Assembly (NCBI RefSeq): GCF_000744815.1
Contig: NZ_JQMQ01000005.1
Span: forward strand, 3,852,055-3,916,054
DNA length: 64,000 nt
Reading direction: 5' to 3'
DNA from: Phaeacidiphilus oryzae TH49
Lineage (GTDB): Bacteria; Actinomycetota; Actinomycetes; Streptomycetales; Streptomycetaceae
The position numbers and the translations under genes were made by a program. Every line of letters begins with the position of its first letter. Within the stretch, counting starts at the first letter, position 1. This document shows, in pieces, positions 32,574-40,972 of this stretch. The notes beneath the pieces are model-generated. The model did not search any database, was not told the origin of the DNA, and worked only from the letters and a program-made list of their open reading frames with translations.

Positions 32574-33677
32574 TCACCACAGCAGGACGCAGGTGGGGCT
32601 GGGGGTCGGTTGGCTGCGGAGGTGGGTGAGGGCGCCGTCCTCGCCCACCGCCAGCACGTCCAGGCTGTCCGACTCCTGGTTGCAGACGTAGAGGAGGCCG
32701 CCGGCCGGGTCGAGCTCCATGTGCCGGGGCCAGGACCCGCCGCAGTCGTACTCCCCGAGCGGCTCCGGCGGCCGGCCGGCGTCCCCCGCGCGGAGCACCG
32801 CGACGGTGTCGGCGCCCCGGTTGGAGAGGAAGAGCAGCCGGCCGTCCGCCGAGAGGGAGAGGTGCGCCGGGAGGTTCTCCGGCTGCCCCGGCCGTTCCGC
32901 CCGGGGGCTCGCCGGCAGGGTGTCCAGCAGGGTCAGGCCGTCCCCCGCGGACTCCCCGAGCACCGCCAGCTCCGAGCTCAGCTCGCCGACCAGGTAGGCG
33001 ACCCCGTTGCCCGCGTGGACCAGCTGGCGCGGGCCGAAGCCCGGCCGGAGGGCGAGGCCGCCGTCCGGGGCCAGCCGGCCGTCCTCGCCGAGCCGGTAGC
33101 GGAAGAGCCGGTCGGCGCCCAGGTCCACGGCCGTCCACAGCTCGCCGGCCCCGTCGTCCGGCGCGTCGGGGTGGCGTACCACCATGTGGGCGTGCGGGCC
33201 CTCCTGACGGTCGGCCCGCGGCCCCGAGCCCTGGTGCTGCACCAGGTCCGTCCGCTCGCGCAGCCGCCCGTCCGCCTCCAGGGCGAAGGCCGCCACGCTG
33301 CCCGAGCCGTAGTCGGCGGCCAGCAGCCGGCGGCCGTCCGCGCTCAGCGCCAGATGGCAGGGGGAGGAGCCGCCGGTGGGCAGGCTGCCGAGCGGCCGCA
33401 GGGTGCCGTCCGCCTCGTCCACCGCGAGGGCGGTCACGGCGCCCTCCGGGGTCTCGTTCACCGCGTAGAGCACCGGCAGCCGGGGGTGGCGGCAGAGGTA
33501 GGAGGGGGCCGCCAGCTCCAGCTCGCTGAGCCGTTCCAGTGACCCGTCGGCGGAATCCCGCCGGTAGACGGTCAGCCCGTGCCCTCGGCCGCCGGATTCG
33601 GCGGTCCAGCAGCCGGTGATCAGCAGTTCGCGCCCGCGGCGCCGGGTCGTCCCGTTCGGCTCTGTGGTCCCAGTCAC
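32574..33677 (-). CDS. Lactonase family (seven-bladed beta-propeller, 6-phosphogluconolactonase type)
   Basis: About 367 residues composed of seven beta-blade repeats; recurring phrases such as PCHLALSADGRRLLAADYG, PAHLSLSADGRLLFLSNRG and PRHMELDPAGGLLYVCNQE mark successive blades. This is the YbhE/Pgl lactonase fold (COG2706). The enzyme hydrolyses 6-phosphogluconolactone or another lactone in the cytoplasm; the activity is not proven for most actinobacterial members. GTG 33677 is used, GTG 33695 is an alternative. It is convergent with the LCP gene, with only 4 bases between the stops. Confidence 0.85.
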   Translation of the reverse strand: MTGTTEPNGTTRRRGRELLITGCWTAESGGRGHGLTVYRRDSADGSLERLSELELAAPSYLCRHPRLPVLYAVNETPEGAVTALAVDEADGTLRPLGSLPTGGSSPCHLALSADGRRLLAADYGSGSVAAFALEADGRLRERTDLVQHQGSGPRADRQEGPHAHMVVRHPDAPDDGAGELWTAVDLGADRLFRYRLGEDGRLAPDGGLALRPGFGPRQLVHAGNGVAYLVGELSSELAVLGESAGDGLTLLDTLPASPRAERPGQPENLPAHLSLSADGRLLFLSNRGADTVAVLRAGDAGRPPEPLGEYDCGGSWPRHMELDPAGGLLYVCNQESDSLDVLAVGEDGALTHLRSQPTPSPTCVLLW

Positions 33678-33788
33678 CCGGTGATCGTTGCACACGCTCC
33701 GTCACCAGGGTGGTCGCGGGATGAATCCGGGAGGACAATTCGGGTATTCCCCCTCCCGCGACGACTCGACGAAGGAGGCCGCGGCGAT

Positions 33789-34316
33789 ATGAGCGAGACG
33801 ACCGAACCGACGGCCTCGGGGCTCCGCCCCGAGGAGATGCTCGGCCATTCGCTGGAGGACAGCGACGGCCGCGAGGTGGGCCTCATCACCCGGATCTACT
33901 TCGACAACCGCACCCAGCAGCCCGAGTGGCTGGAGGTCTCGGCCAAGGGCTGGCTGGGCCGCCTCGGTCTGCTCAGGGCGTACGTCCCGGTCGAGCGCGC
34001 CACCCGCCACGGCGAGGCCGTCCAGGTGCCCTACCCGGGCGGCCGGATCAAGAGGTCGCCGCGGCTGATGGCCGGCGAGTACATCTCCTCCGCCCAGGAG
34101 GCCAGGCTCTGCTACCACTACGGCTGCACCGAGCACGGCCACGGCTCCTGGGCCCCCCACACCGGGGAGGGCTGGCCGGTCCACCGCTGGTTCTTCGGCG
34201 GCCCCCGGTACGGCTGGATGGCCGGCCACGAGAGGCTGGAGGACGCCCGCCGGCACGGCGACGGCAGCGCGTTCGGCCCCCGGGCCTCGCGCGACTACCA
34301 CTCCTCCGACCGCTGA
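33789..34316 (+). CDS. PRC-barrel domain protein
   Basis: About 175 residues. The first 85 form a PRC-barrel: MLGHSLEDSDGREVGLITRI, FDNRTQQPEWLEVSAKGWLG, LLRAYVPVERATRHGEAVQV. The rest is short, His/Trp/Gly-rich and not recognised. It is soluble, without a signal peptide. Streptomyces carries several such proteins; they are associated with stress responses, but the role is unknown. The ATG at 33789 follows AAGGAGG. Confidence 0.8.
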   Translation: MSETTEPTASGLRPEEMLGHSLEDSDGREVGLITRIYFDNRTQQPEWLEVSAKGWLGRLGLLRAYVPVERATRHGEAVQVPYPGGRIKRSPRLMAGEYISSAQEARLCYHYGCTEHGHGSWAPHTGEGWPVHRWFFGGPRYGWMAGHERLEDARRHGDGSAFGPRASRDYHSSDR

Positions 34317-34515
34317 CGGCGGCCGGCTGACGGCGGGTCAACTCCGCTGGTCGCACGCCCCGGGCGGATGACATCCGCCCGGGGCGCCTGCGCGCGCCCG
34401 CGCCGCTGCGTACTCTTCTGCCGTCCGAGCCGGGCGGGAACCGACCCCGCCCGGCCGCTGTCTCCCTCGGAGTACAGCTGTCGGACCGGGTTTTGAGGAG
34501 TGCGGAGGACCGACC

Positions 34516-34728
34516 ATGACGACCACGACCACGGCCACGGGTACCGCGGCGACGACCTGTCATCGCTGCCCGCCCGGAGGGGGCACGGTGGTGGCGAGCT
34601 ATCCGGGGGAGGGCCCCGCATGGCGGTCCGGAGACCGCGCCGCCCACGAGGCCGAGCGCACCGGGGTGGAGCACCACGACCACTACGACCCGGGCGTCGA
34701 CGCCTTCCTGGTGGTGCGCCACGACTAG
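34516..34728 (+). CDS. Small hypothetical protein (70 aa)
   Basis: The ATG follows GGAGTGCGGAGGACCGACC, a good ribosome site, and the product has a reasonable composition. It starts with a Thr/Ala run, has a CHRC pair near residue 15, and ends with His/Asp-rich VEHHDHYDPGVDAF. The Cys-x-x-Cys and the His cluster could bind a metal. I do not recognise a family. It sits alone between the PRC-barrel and ThrE genes on the same strand. Confidence 0.5.
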   Translation: MTTTTTATGTAATTCHRCPPGGGTVVASYPGEGPAWRSGDRAAHEAERTGVEHHDHYDPGVDAFLVVRHD

Positions 34729-34824
34729 CCCAGGACCGGGCGGACCGGGCATGGTTCGCACCTGCCGCGATGATCAGGCAAAGTATGAGTGATCGCCGGA
34801 TTTCAAGGGGGCAGGGAGCAAGAG

Positions 34825-36654
34825 GTGTCGGAGTCGACCCACCGCGGTGACGGGTCGGACGAGCCGTTCGACGACAAGCCCGACGAGCGGATTGACGCGA
34901 CGTCAGGCGAGTCCCCGGCCGAAGCGGAGAAGGAGGACCGCCCGTCCGTCACCCCCGGCCTGCTCGGCCACACCGACCCGGACGGCACCACGCCGGAGAC
35001 CATCGAGAACCTCTCGATCTCCACCGCCACCGTCATCGAGGACTGGCGGGCCTACGGCTACACCCCGCCGTCCGGCATCCCGATCGGCCCGCTGCGCCGC
35101 GGCGCGCCCGGCGCCGCGCCCTGGCCGGACCGGATGCGGACGCTGCTGCGCACGCCGATGAGCGAGCGCCCGGCGTACGAGCGCACCTACCGCTCCTCGC
35201 CGGCGGCCGAGGAGCGGGCCGCGCTGCCGGCCGCCGGCACGCCCGCCAACGGCATCCCCGTCCTCGGCCCGGCCGCCGGCGCCTCCTCGGGCGCCGGCTC
35301 CACCGCCATCGGCCCGGCCCCCACCGACTCCGCGCCGCACCCGCCGGCCGGCCCCAGCGCCCCGCGCATCCTGGACCTCACCCTCCGGATCGCCGAACTG
35401 CTCCTCGCCAGCGGCGAGTCCGCCGAGGACGTGGAGGCCGCGATGCTCGGCGTCACCCACGCCTACGGGCTGGACCGCTGCGAGCCCACGGTCACCTTCA
35501 CGCTGCTCAGCATCTCCTACCAGCCCTCGCTGGTGGAGCCGCCGATCAGCGTGGACCGGGTGGTCCGCAGGCGCGGCACCGACTACACCCGGCTCGCCGC
35601 CGTCTACCTCCTGGTCGCCGACATCACGTCGGAGCAGACCACGGTGGAGGAGGCGTACCGGCGGCTGGCCGAGATCCGACGCAACCGGCACCCGTTCCCC
35701 GGCTGGGCGATCACCCTCTGCGGCGGCGGGCTGACCGGCGCCGCGACCCTGCTGGTCGGCGGACGGCTGGACGGCTACGGGCTGCTGATCTTCGCCTCCG
35801 CCTTCCTGGCCCACATCGTCGGCGACCGGCTGGCCTGGATCCTGGCCAGCCGGGGTCTGCCGGAGTTCTACCAGTTCGTGATCGCCGCGATGCCGGCCGC
35901 CGCGGTCGGCATCGCGCTGGTGCTGGCCGGGATGAGCACCAACCGCGCCTCGGTGGCGATCACCGGTGGCCTCTTCGCGCTCTTCCCGGGAAGAGCCCTG
36001 GTGGCCGCGGTCGCGGACGGGCTGACCGCCTTCTACATCACCGCCGCGGCCCGCATGCTCGAGGTGATGTACCTGGTGGTCGGCATCGTGGTCGGGGTGC
36101 TGCTGATGCTCTACGGCGGGGTCAGCATCGGCGCCCGGCTCCACCCGGAGCAGGCGCTCCTGAAGCACAACGACCCGTGGCTGCAACTGGTCGCCGCGGC
36201 CCTGCTGACCCTCTGCTTCGCGGTGATGCTGCAGACCGAGCGGCACCAGCTGGCCCTGGTCACCATCAACGGGGCGGTCGGCTGGACCGTCTTCGGCACC
36301 CTGACCGTGCAGGCCGGTTTCAGCCCGATCCTGGCCACCGGGATCGCCGCGGGCCTGGTCGGCCTCTTCGGCCAGCTCGCCTCCCGCTACGAGTACGCCT
36401 CCGCGCTGCCGTACGTGACCGCGGCGATCGGGCCGCTGCTGCCCGGGTCCGCGATCTACCTGGGCATCCTCGGACTGGCCCAGGGGGACCCGCAGGACGG
36501 GCTGCTCCACCTCTCCACGGCCATCGCCACCGCGCTGGCGCTGGCGGTCGGGGTCAACCTGGGTGGCGAGATCGCCCGGCTCTTCATGCGGGTGCCGTAC
36601 GGCGAGCCCGGCTCCCTGCTGCGGCGCGGTGCCAAACGCACCCGCGGATTCTGA
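34825..36654 (+). CDS. Threonine/serine exporter family (ThrE) membrane protein
   Basis: About 609 residues. A long hydrophilic N-terminal region of about 180 residues is followed by the ThrE cytoplasmic motif ILDLTLRIAELLLASGESAE and then ten membrane segments, covering the two ThrE parts (GWAITLCGGGLTGAATLLVG onward, and QLVAAALLTLCFAVMLQTER onward). The family exports threonine/serine or related amino acids. GTG 34825 is chosen for its GGGAG ribosome site. The long acidic leader is larger than in Corynebacterium ThrE. The next membrane-protein gene follows after 13 bases, probably in one operon. Confidence 0.85.
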   Translation: MSESTHRGDGSDEPFDDKPDERIDATSGESPAEAEKEDRPSVTPGLLGHTDPDGTTPETIENLSISTATVIEDWRAYGYTPPSGIPIGPLRRGAPGAAPWPDRMRTLLRTPMSERPAYERTYRSSPAAEERAALPAAGTPANGIPVLGPAAGASSGAGSTAIGPAPTDSAPHPPAGPSAPRILDLTLRIAELLLASGESAEDVEAAMLGVTHAYGLDRCEPTVTFTLLSISYQPSLVEPPISVDRVVRRRGTDYTRLAAVYLLVADITSEQTTVEEAYRRLAEIRRNRHPFPGWAITLCGGGLTGAATLLVGGRLDGYGLLIFASAFLAHIVGDRLAWILASRGLPEFYQFVIAAMPAAAVGIALVLAGMSTNRASVAITGGLFALFPGRALVAAVADGLTAFYITAAARMLEVMYLVVGIVVGVLLMLYGGVSIGARLHPEQALLKHNDPWLQLVAAALLTLCFAVMLQTERHQLALVTINGAVGWTVFGTLTVQAGFSPILATGIAAGLVGLFGQLASRYEYASALPYVTAAIGPLLPGSAIYLGILGLAQGDPQDGLLHLSTAIATALALAVGVNLGGEIARLFMRVPYGEPGSLLRRGAKRTRGF

Positions 36655-36667
36655 GAATCTTCTGTGC

Positions 36668-37843
36668 ATGTGGTCTGACCTGATCGGTGTCTACCAGCGG
36701 CATATCGCCGAGCCCGGCAAGCAGCCGCTGTTCCTGCTGCTGGTCGGGTTCATCGGCTCCTTCCTCTTCATCCGGTTCAGCGTGCGGATGATCAGGCGCG
36801 GGGTGCGCTGGTGGCCGGGCAACGTGACGCCCGGCGGACTGCACATCCACCATGTGGTCTTCGGGATGTTCTTCCTGCTGGTCTCCGGGATCGGGACGTT
36901 CGCCACGGTCGGCACCCACCCGTGGATCGACGCCTTCGCGGGCTTCTTCGGCATCGGCTGCGGGCTGGTGCTGGACGAGTTCGCGCTGCTCCTCCACCTG
37001 GAGGACGTGTACTGGAGCGACCAGGGCCGCAAGTCGGTGGACGCGGTGATCATCGGGATCGTCTTCACCGGGCTGCTGCTGGTCGGCTATCTGCCGCTGG
37101 GCTACACGCCGGGGGGCAGCGGCAGCCGCGGCCACTGGGGACTGATCGGGATCATCTCGCTCAACGGCGCCTGCGCGGTGCTCAGCCTGCTCAAGGGCAA
37201 GCTGTGGACGGGCCTGATCGGGATCATGGTGCCGGGCGTCTCCTGGGTCGGCGCGGTCCGGCTGGCCCGGCCGTTCAGCCCGTGGGCGCGCTGGGTCTAC
37301 ACCCGCCACCCGCGGCTGTACGGCAGGGCGCGCCGGCGTGAGGCGCGCTGGCACCGGCGCGCGGACGCGGTCCGGGAGTGGGTGTTCGACGTGATCGCCG
37401 GCAAGCCGACCCCGGGCGCGACCGCCGTCCAGCAGGTCACCCACCGGGTCGCCGAGCGGATGGCCGCCCGGATGGCCGCCCATCTGGCCCACTCCCGGGC
37501 CCGCCACCTGGCCCGGATGGCCGCCCGGCACCGGCTGGGCTCGACCGAATGGCCGGGCGCGGTGGGGGGTGGCGCCGGGCTCTCCGGCGGCTCCGCCTTC
37601 GCCGCCTCGGCGCGGTACGGACCGAACCGGCCGACGGCCCGGCGCACCGCCGTCGCGCGCAGGCGCGCGGGGGGTGGCACGGGCGCGGGGCCCGGCGGGG
37701 GCGCCGGCCTGGGCGCCGTACGCCGGTGGCGGACGCTCGCCGCGGCGCATGCCTCCTCGCCGGCCGCCGGCGGTGCCCGGCGCACGGCCGCCGCCCGCCG
37801 CCGTATCGCCGTCACGGCGGGGCGGACCCGCCGGGGACGCTGA
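36668..37843 (+). CDS. Multi-pass integral membrane protein of unknown function
   Basis: About 391 residues. The first 215 contain six or seven membrane segments, with a conserved-looking LHIHHVVFGMFF in the second and a charged loop LHLEDVYWSDQGRKSVDA. The last 175 residues are Arg/Ala-rich, basic and low-complexity, very likely disordered in the cytoplasm. The His cluster and acidic residues within membrane segments hint at metal or haem binding. I do not recognise the family, which appears restricted to actinobacteria. It follows the ThrE gene by 13 bases. Confidence 0.75.
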   Translation: MWSDLIGVYQRHIAEPGKQPLFLLLVGFIGSFLFIRFSVRMIRRGVRWWPGNVTPGGLHIHHVVFGMFFLLVSGIGTFATVGTHPWIDAFAGFFGIGCGLVLDEFALLLHLEDVYWSDQGRKSVDAVIIGIVFTGLLLVGYLPLGYTPGGSGSRGHWGLIGIISLNGACAVLSLLKGKLWTGLIGIMVPGVSWVGAVRLARPFSPWARWVYTRHPRLYGRARRREARWHRRADAVREWVFDVIAGKPTPGATAVQQVTHRVAERMAARMAAHLAHSRARHLARMAARHRLGSTEWPGAVGGGAGLSGGSAFAASARYGPNRPTARRTAVARRRAGGGTGAGPGGGAGLGAVRRWRTLAAAHASSPAAGGARRTAAARRRIAVTAGRTRRGR

Positions 37844-38008
37844 GGCGGCGGGGGCGCTGGGACGGCGGGGGCGCTGAGGCGGCGGGGGCGCTGGGACGGC
37901 GGGCGCCGAGGCGGCGGGGGCGCTGGGACGGCGGGGCGCCGAGACGGCGGGGGCGCTGGGACGGCGAGGCGCCGAGACGGCGGGAGCGCTGGGACGGCGG
38001 GGGCGCCC
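37836..38008. repeat. Tandem repeat of about 33 bp, five copies
   Basis: The phrase GCGCTGGGACGGCG recurs at about 33-base intervals (near 37855, 37888, 37920, 37952, 37986), separated by GAGGCGGCGG or GAGACGGCGG. It begins at the stop of the membrane-protein gene and fills most of the 314-base gap before the NlpC/P60 gene; beyond 38010 only presumed promoter sequence remains. No gene is seen here. Confidence 0.7.
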
Positions 38009-38157
38009 CGGGGGCGCCGAACGGGTCGGCGCGGTGACACGCCGCTGTGCTGACGCGGCGTCACCCGGGCGGCGCAGGCCGGGAGGTGGCGCGCCGAAGG
38101 GCCTCACCACACTGAGTACCGCCCGGCATCGGCCCGGACAGGCCGCCCGGGCCCTGG

Positions 38158-39465
38158 GTGGAGGTCCCGCGCAGAACGGAGCGAGTCTTGTCGCGTCACC
38201 GGCACCGCACCAGCACAGCCGTCGCCGTCGTCGTAGCCCTCACCGCGCCCCTGCTGCTCACCGGCGCGCACCCGTCGGCGAGCGCCCCTCCGGGGCTGTC
38301 CGCGCCGCCGGCGCTGCCCGCCCCACCGCACGGGCTCGCGGTGCCGGGGCCGCCCAGCGCCGGGCAACTGCAGGCGGCCCGCTCGGCCGTCGGCGACCGG
38401 GCGGCCGCCGTCGCCGCCGCCCAGCACGCGCTGGACGCGGCCCAGTCCGCCGCCCAGGAGCTGGACGCCCGGGCCGAACTGGCCGCCCAGAACTACGACC
38501 GGGCCGTCGAGCAGCGGCAGTCCGCCGAGGCCGCCGAGCGGCGTGCCGCCGCGTCCGCCGCGGCCGCCGCCGCCCGGCGCGAGACGGCCCGTGCCGCGGT
38601 GGCCGAACTCGCCGCGCAGACCTACCGGGACGGCGTCCCCGCCTCGCTCGCCATGGCCGGGGCGCTGCTCAGCTCGGACGGCCTGCAGAACGCCATGGAG
38701 CGCAGGCACGTGGTGGCCACCGTCGCCCGGCACACCGAGTCCGTGCTGGAGGAGGACACCGCGGCGGCCGCGGCGGCCCGCAGCACCGCCGCGGCGGCCC
38801 GCTCGGCCGCGGACGCGGCCCGGCGGGCCACCGCCGAGGTCGCCGTGGCGCGCGCCGAGGCGCAGCGCCAGGCCGACGCCGAGCACCAGCAGCTGGCCGC
38901 GTACCAGGCCCAGCAGCAGCAGGCGCTGGAGCAGCTGGCCGCGGCCCAGCGGATCTCGGTGGCGCTGGCCTCCGAGCGGCAGCAGGCCCTCGACGAGGCG
39001 GCCTCCCGCGCGCAGGCGGTGGCGCAGTCCTCGGACGCGGCGGAGACCGCCGCGATCACCGCCGCACCCGCCGGCGCCCCGCGCGGCGGCCAGGGCACCG
39101 CGTCGGGCGGCGCCGCGGCGGTCGCCTTCGCCCGCGCGCAGCTGGGGCTGCCGTATGTGTGGGGCGGGGCCGGGCCGCGCGAGTACGACTGCTCGGGGCT
39201 GACGATGCGCGCCTGGCAGCGCGGCGGGGTCGCGCTGCCGCGGGTCGCCGCCGACCAGTACAGCCGCAGCAAGCCGGTCGGCTACGGCCAACTCCGGCCC
39301 GGTGACCTGGTGTTCTGGAGCCACTCCGGAAAGCCGCAGGACATCTACCACGTCGCCATCTACATCGGCGGCGACAAGATGATCGAGGCCCCGCACACCG
39401 GTTCGGTGGTCAAGGTCGCCGATCTGTTCATCATGGGCACCCCCGACTTCTACGGCCGGCCGTAG
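38158..39465 (+). CDS. Secreted NlpC/P60 peptidoglycan hydrolase with coiled-coil
   Basis: About 435 residues. A signal peptide (TAVAVVVALTAPLLLTGAHP) is followed by about 250 residues of Ala/Gln/Glu-rich coiled coil (about 60-310), then a C-terminal NlpC/P60 domain with catalytic Cys in EYDCSGLTMRAW and catalytic His in IYHVAIYIG. It cleaves the peptide stem of peptidoglycan and the coiled coil is expected to restrain it, as in RipA-type enzymes. GTG 38158 is used; TTG 38188 after an ACGGAG site is an alternative. No c-di-AMP riboswitch was recognised in its leader. Confidence 0.9.
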   Translation: MEVPRRTERVLSRHRHRTSTAVAVVVALTAPLLLTGAHPSASAPPGLSAPPALPAPPHGLAVPGPPSAGQLQAARSAVGDRAAAVAAAQHALDAAQSAAQELDARAELAAQNYDRAVEQRQSAEAAERRAAASAAAAAARRETARAAVAELAAQTYRDGVPASLAMAGALLSSDGLQNAMERRHVVATVARHTESVLEEDTAAAAAARSTAAAARSAADAARRATAEVAVARAEAQRQADAEHQQLAAYQAQQQQALEQLAAAQRISVALASERQQALDEAASRAQAVAQSSDAAETAAITAAPAGAPRGGQGTASGGAAAVAFARAQLGLPYVWGGAGPREYDCSGLTMRAWQRGGVALPRVAADQYSRSKPVGYGQLRPGDLVFWSHSGKPQDIYHVAIYIGGDKMIEAPHTGSVVKVADLFIMGTPDFYGRP

Positions 39466-39553
39466 CCGCCGGGCTCACCCGTGCGAGGGCTTCTCAGACG
39501 GCTCTCACGAACCGCACACGTCCCGTTCAGGCGGAGCGTCAAGAATCGGGGCC

Positions 39554-40297
39554 GTGCGTCCAGTCCACCGGTTCGGCCTCGGCGGCGCCGTGGCCGCCGC
39601 GCTCGTCCTCCTCATCGGCGCGGGACACAGCCCGCCGCCCGGCTCGCCCGGGGTCTCCCGCAGCGTCCGCGCGACCACCGCGGCCGCGGAGACCCGGCGG
39701 GCCGGCGCGCTCTTCCGGGACGGGAGCCACTTCTGCAGCGCGTCCGTGGTACGCAGCCCCGGCCGGGACCTGCTGGTCACCGCGGCGCACTGCCTGGCCG
39801 GCGGTGCGGCGGGGCTGAGCTTCGTCCCCGCCTACCACGACGGCGGCGACCCGTACGGGAGCTGGCAGGTCGTCAGGACCTTCACCGACGACGACTGGAA
39901 CGGCTTCGAGGACGCGGACGACGACGTCGCCTTCGCGGAGGTCGCGCCGCTGGACGGGCGGCGGCTGCAGGACGTGGTCGGCGGCGAGCGGCTGGACGCC
40001 TCCGGGGTGCGCGACGGGCGGGTCACCCTGATCGGCTACCCGGCCTCGGAGGAGGCGCCGCGGGTCTGCGCCAACCGGATCGGCACGAAGGGGTCCACCC
40101 AGCTGCGGATCGACTGCACCGGGTACGCGGGCGGGACCAGCGGGGGGCCCTGGCTGTCCGCCGACGGTGCCGTGATCGGCGTGATCGGCGGCTACCAGCA
40201 GGGCGGGGACACCGACGACACCTCGTACAGCGTCGCCTTCGGCCCCGCCGTGGCGGCGCTCTACGCGACCGCGGAGCGGGAGTCGTCCGACGGGTAG
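39554..40297 (+). CDS. Secreted trypsin-like serine protease
   Basis: A 247-residue protein with a signal peptide (FGLGGAVAAALVLLIGAG) and an S1 chymotrypsin-fold domain. The triad is visible: His in LLVTAAHCLAGG, Asp in DADDDVAFAEV, Ser in YAGGTSGGPW. Cys pairs around SHFCSAS/TAAHC and RVCAN/IDCTG fit the disulfides of extracellular members. The GTG at 39554 gives a standard signal peptide. It lies 88 bases after the NlpC/P60 gene on the same strand; whether they are co-transcribed is unclear. Confidence 0.9.
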   Translation: MRPVHRFGLGGAVAAALVLLIGAGHSPPPGSPGVSRSVRATTAAAETRRAGALFRDGSHFCSASVVRSPGRDLLVTAAHCLAGGAAGLSFVPAYHDGGDPYGSWQVVRTFTDDDWNGFEDADDDVAFAEVAPLDGRRLQDVVGGERLDASGVRDGRVTLIGYPASEEAPRVCANRIGTKGSTQLRIDCTGYAGGTSGGPWLSADGAVIGVIGGYQQGGDTDDTSYSVAFGPAVAALYATAERESSDG

Positions 40298-40346
40298 CGA
40301 CCCGCCGGCTCCTCCCGCTTCGCTGCGCGTGCGGCCTTGGCCGTGG

Positions 40347-40841
40347 TCAGTGGGACTGGCCGGACTCGGCCAGGCGCTTGATCGAGTTCTCGATCTCCTC
40401 CTCGGCCTCGGCGCGGCCGACCCAGTGGGCGCCCTCGACGGACTTGCCGGGCTCCAGGTCCTTGTAGACCTCGAAGAAGTGCTGGATCTCCAGGCGGTCG
40501 AACTCCGAGACGTGGTGGATGTCCCGGAGGTGCTCCCAGCGGGGGTCGGAGGCCGGGACGCAGAGCAGCTTGTCGTCGCCGCCGGCCTCGTCGGTCATGT
40601 GGAACATGCCGATCGCGCGGCACTTGATCACACAGCCGGGGAAGGTCGGCTCCTCCAGAATGACCAGCGCGTCCAGCGGGTCGCCGTCCTCACCGAGGGT
40701 GCCGTCCACGTAGCCGTAGTCGGCCGGGTAGCGGGTGGAGGTGAAGAGCATGCGGTCCAGCCGGATGCGGCCGGTCTCGTGATCCACCTCGTACTTGTTC
40801 CGCGACCCCTTCGGGATCTCGATCGTTACGTCGAACTCCAT
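40347..40841 (-). CDS. ppa: Inorganic pyrophosphatase (family I)
   Basis: A 164-residue cytoplasmic enzyme that hydrolyses pyrophosphate to drive biosynthesis. It opens [19 protein letters not shown] and carries the metal-binding signature [11 protein letters not shown] plus the conserved Tyr/Lys sites ([13 protein letters not shown]). The length fits bacterial hexameric enzymes. The ATG at 40841 has GGAGG 5 bases upstream. It is divergent from the carboxypeptidase gene, with 131 bases between. I recall the same arrangement in other Streptomyces. Confidence 0.95.
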   Translation of the reverse strand: MEFDVTIEIPKGSRNKYEVDHETGRIRLDRMLFTSTRYPADYGYVDGTLGEDGDPLDALVILEEPTFPGCVIKCRAIGMFHMTDEAGGDDKLLCVPASDPRWEHLRDIHHVSEFDRLEIQHFFEVYKDLEPGKSVEGAHWVGRAEAEEEIENSIKRLAESGQSH

Positions 40842-40972
40842 GACTCCTCCATCGTCCGTTGACGATCGTCGTGATTGGTGCGTTCTCCCGGGGCCGGGAA
40901 GCTGCCGCGGCTGGAAGCCCGGTGATAAGTGTCTCGTACGCAACAGGGTGGTACGGAGAGGGGCCTGTCCCA

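Noticed and set aside
37836-38008. CRISPR array
   Set aside because: Units of about 33 bp are contiguous, without unique spacers, and no cas gene is present.
37844-38157. c-di-AMP (ydaO-type) riboswitch before the NlpC/P60 gene
   Set aside because: Such riboswitches often precede these genes in actinobacteria, but the leader here is mostly a GC tandem repeat and I could not find the conserved core.
39554-40297. Trypsin-like protease as partner of the Trypco1 gene
   Set aside because: It is 37 kb away, carries a signal peptide and is extracellular, so it is not part of the conflict module.
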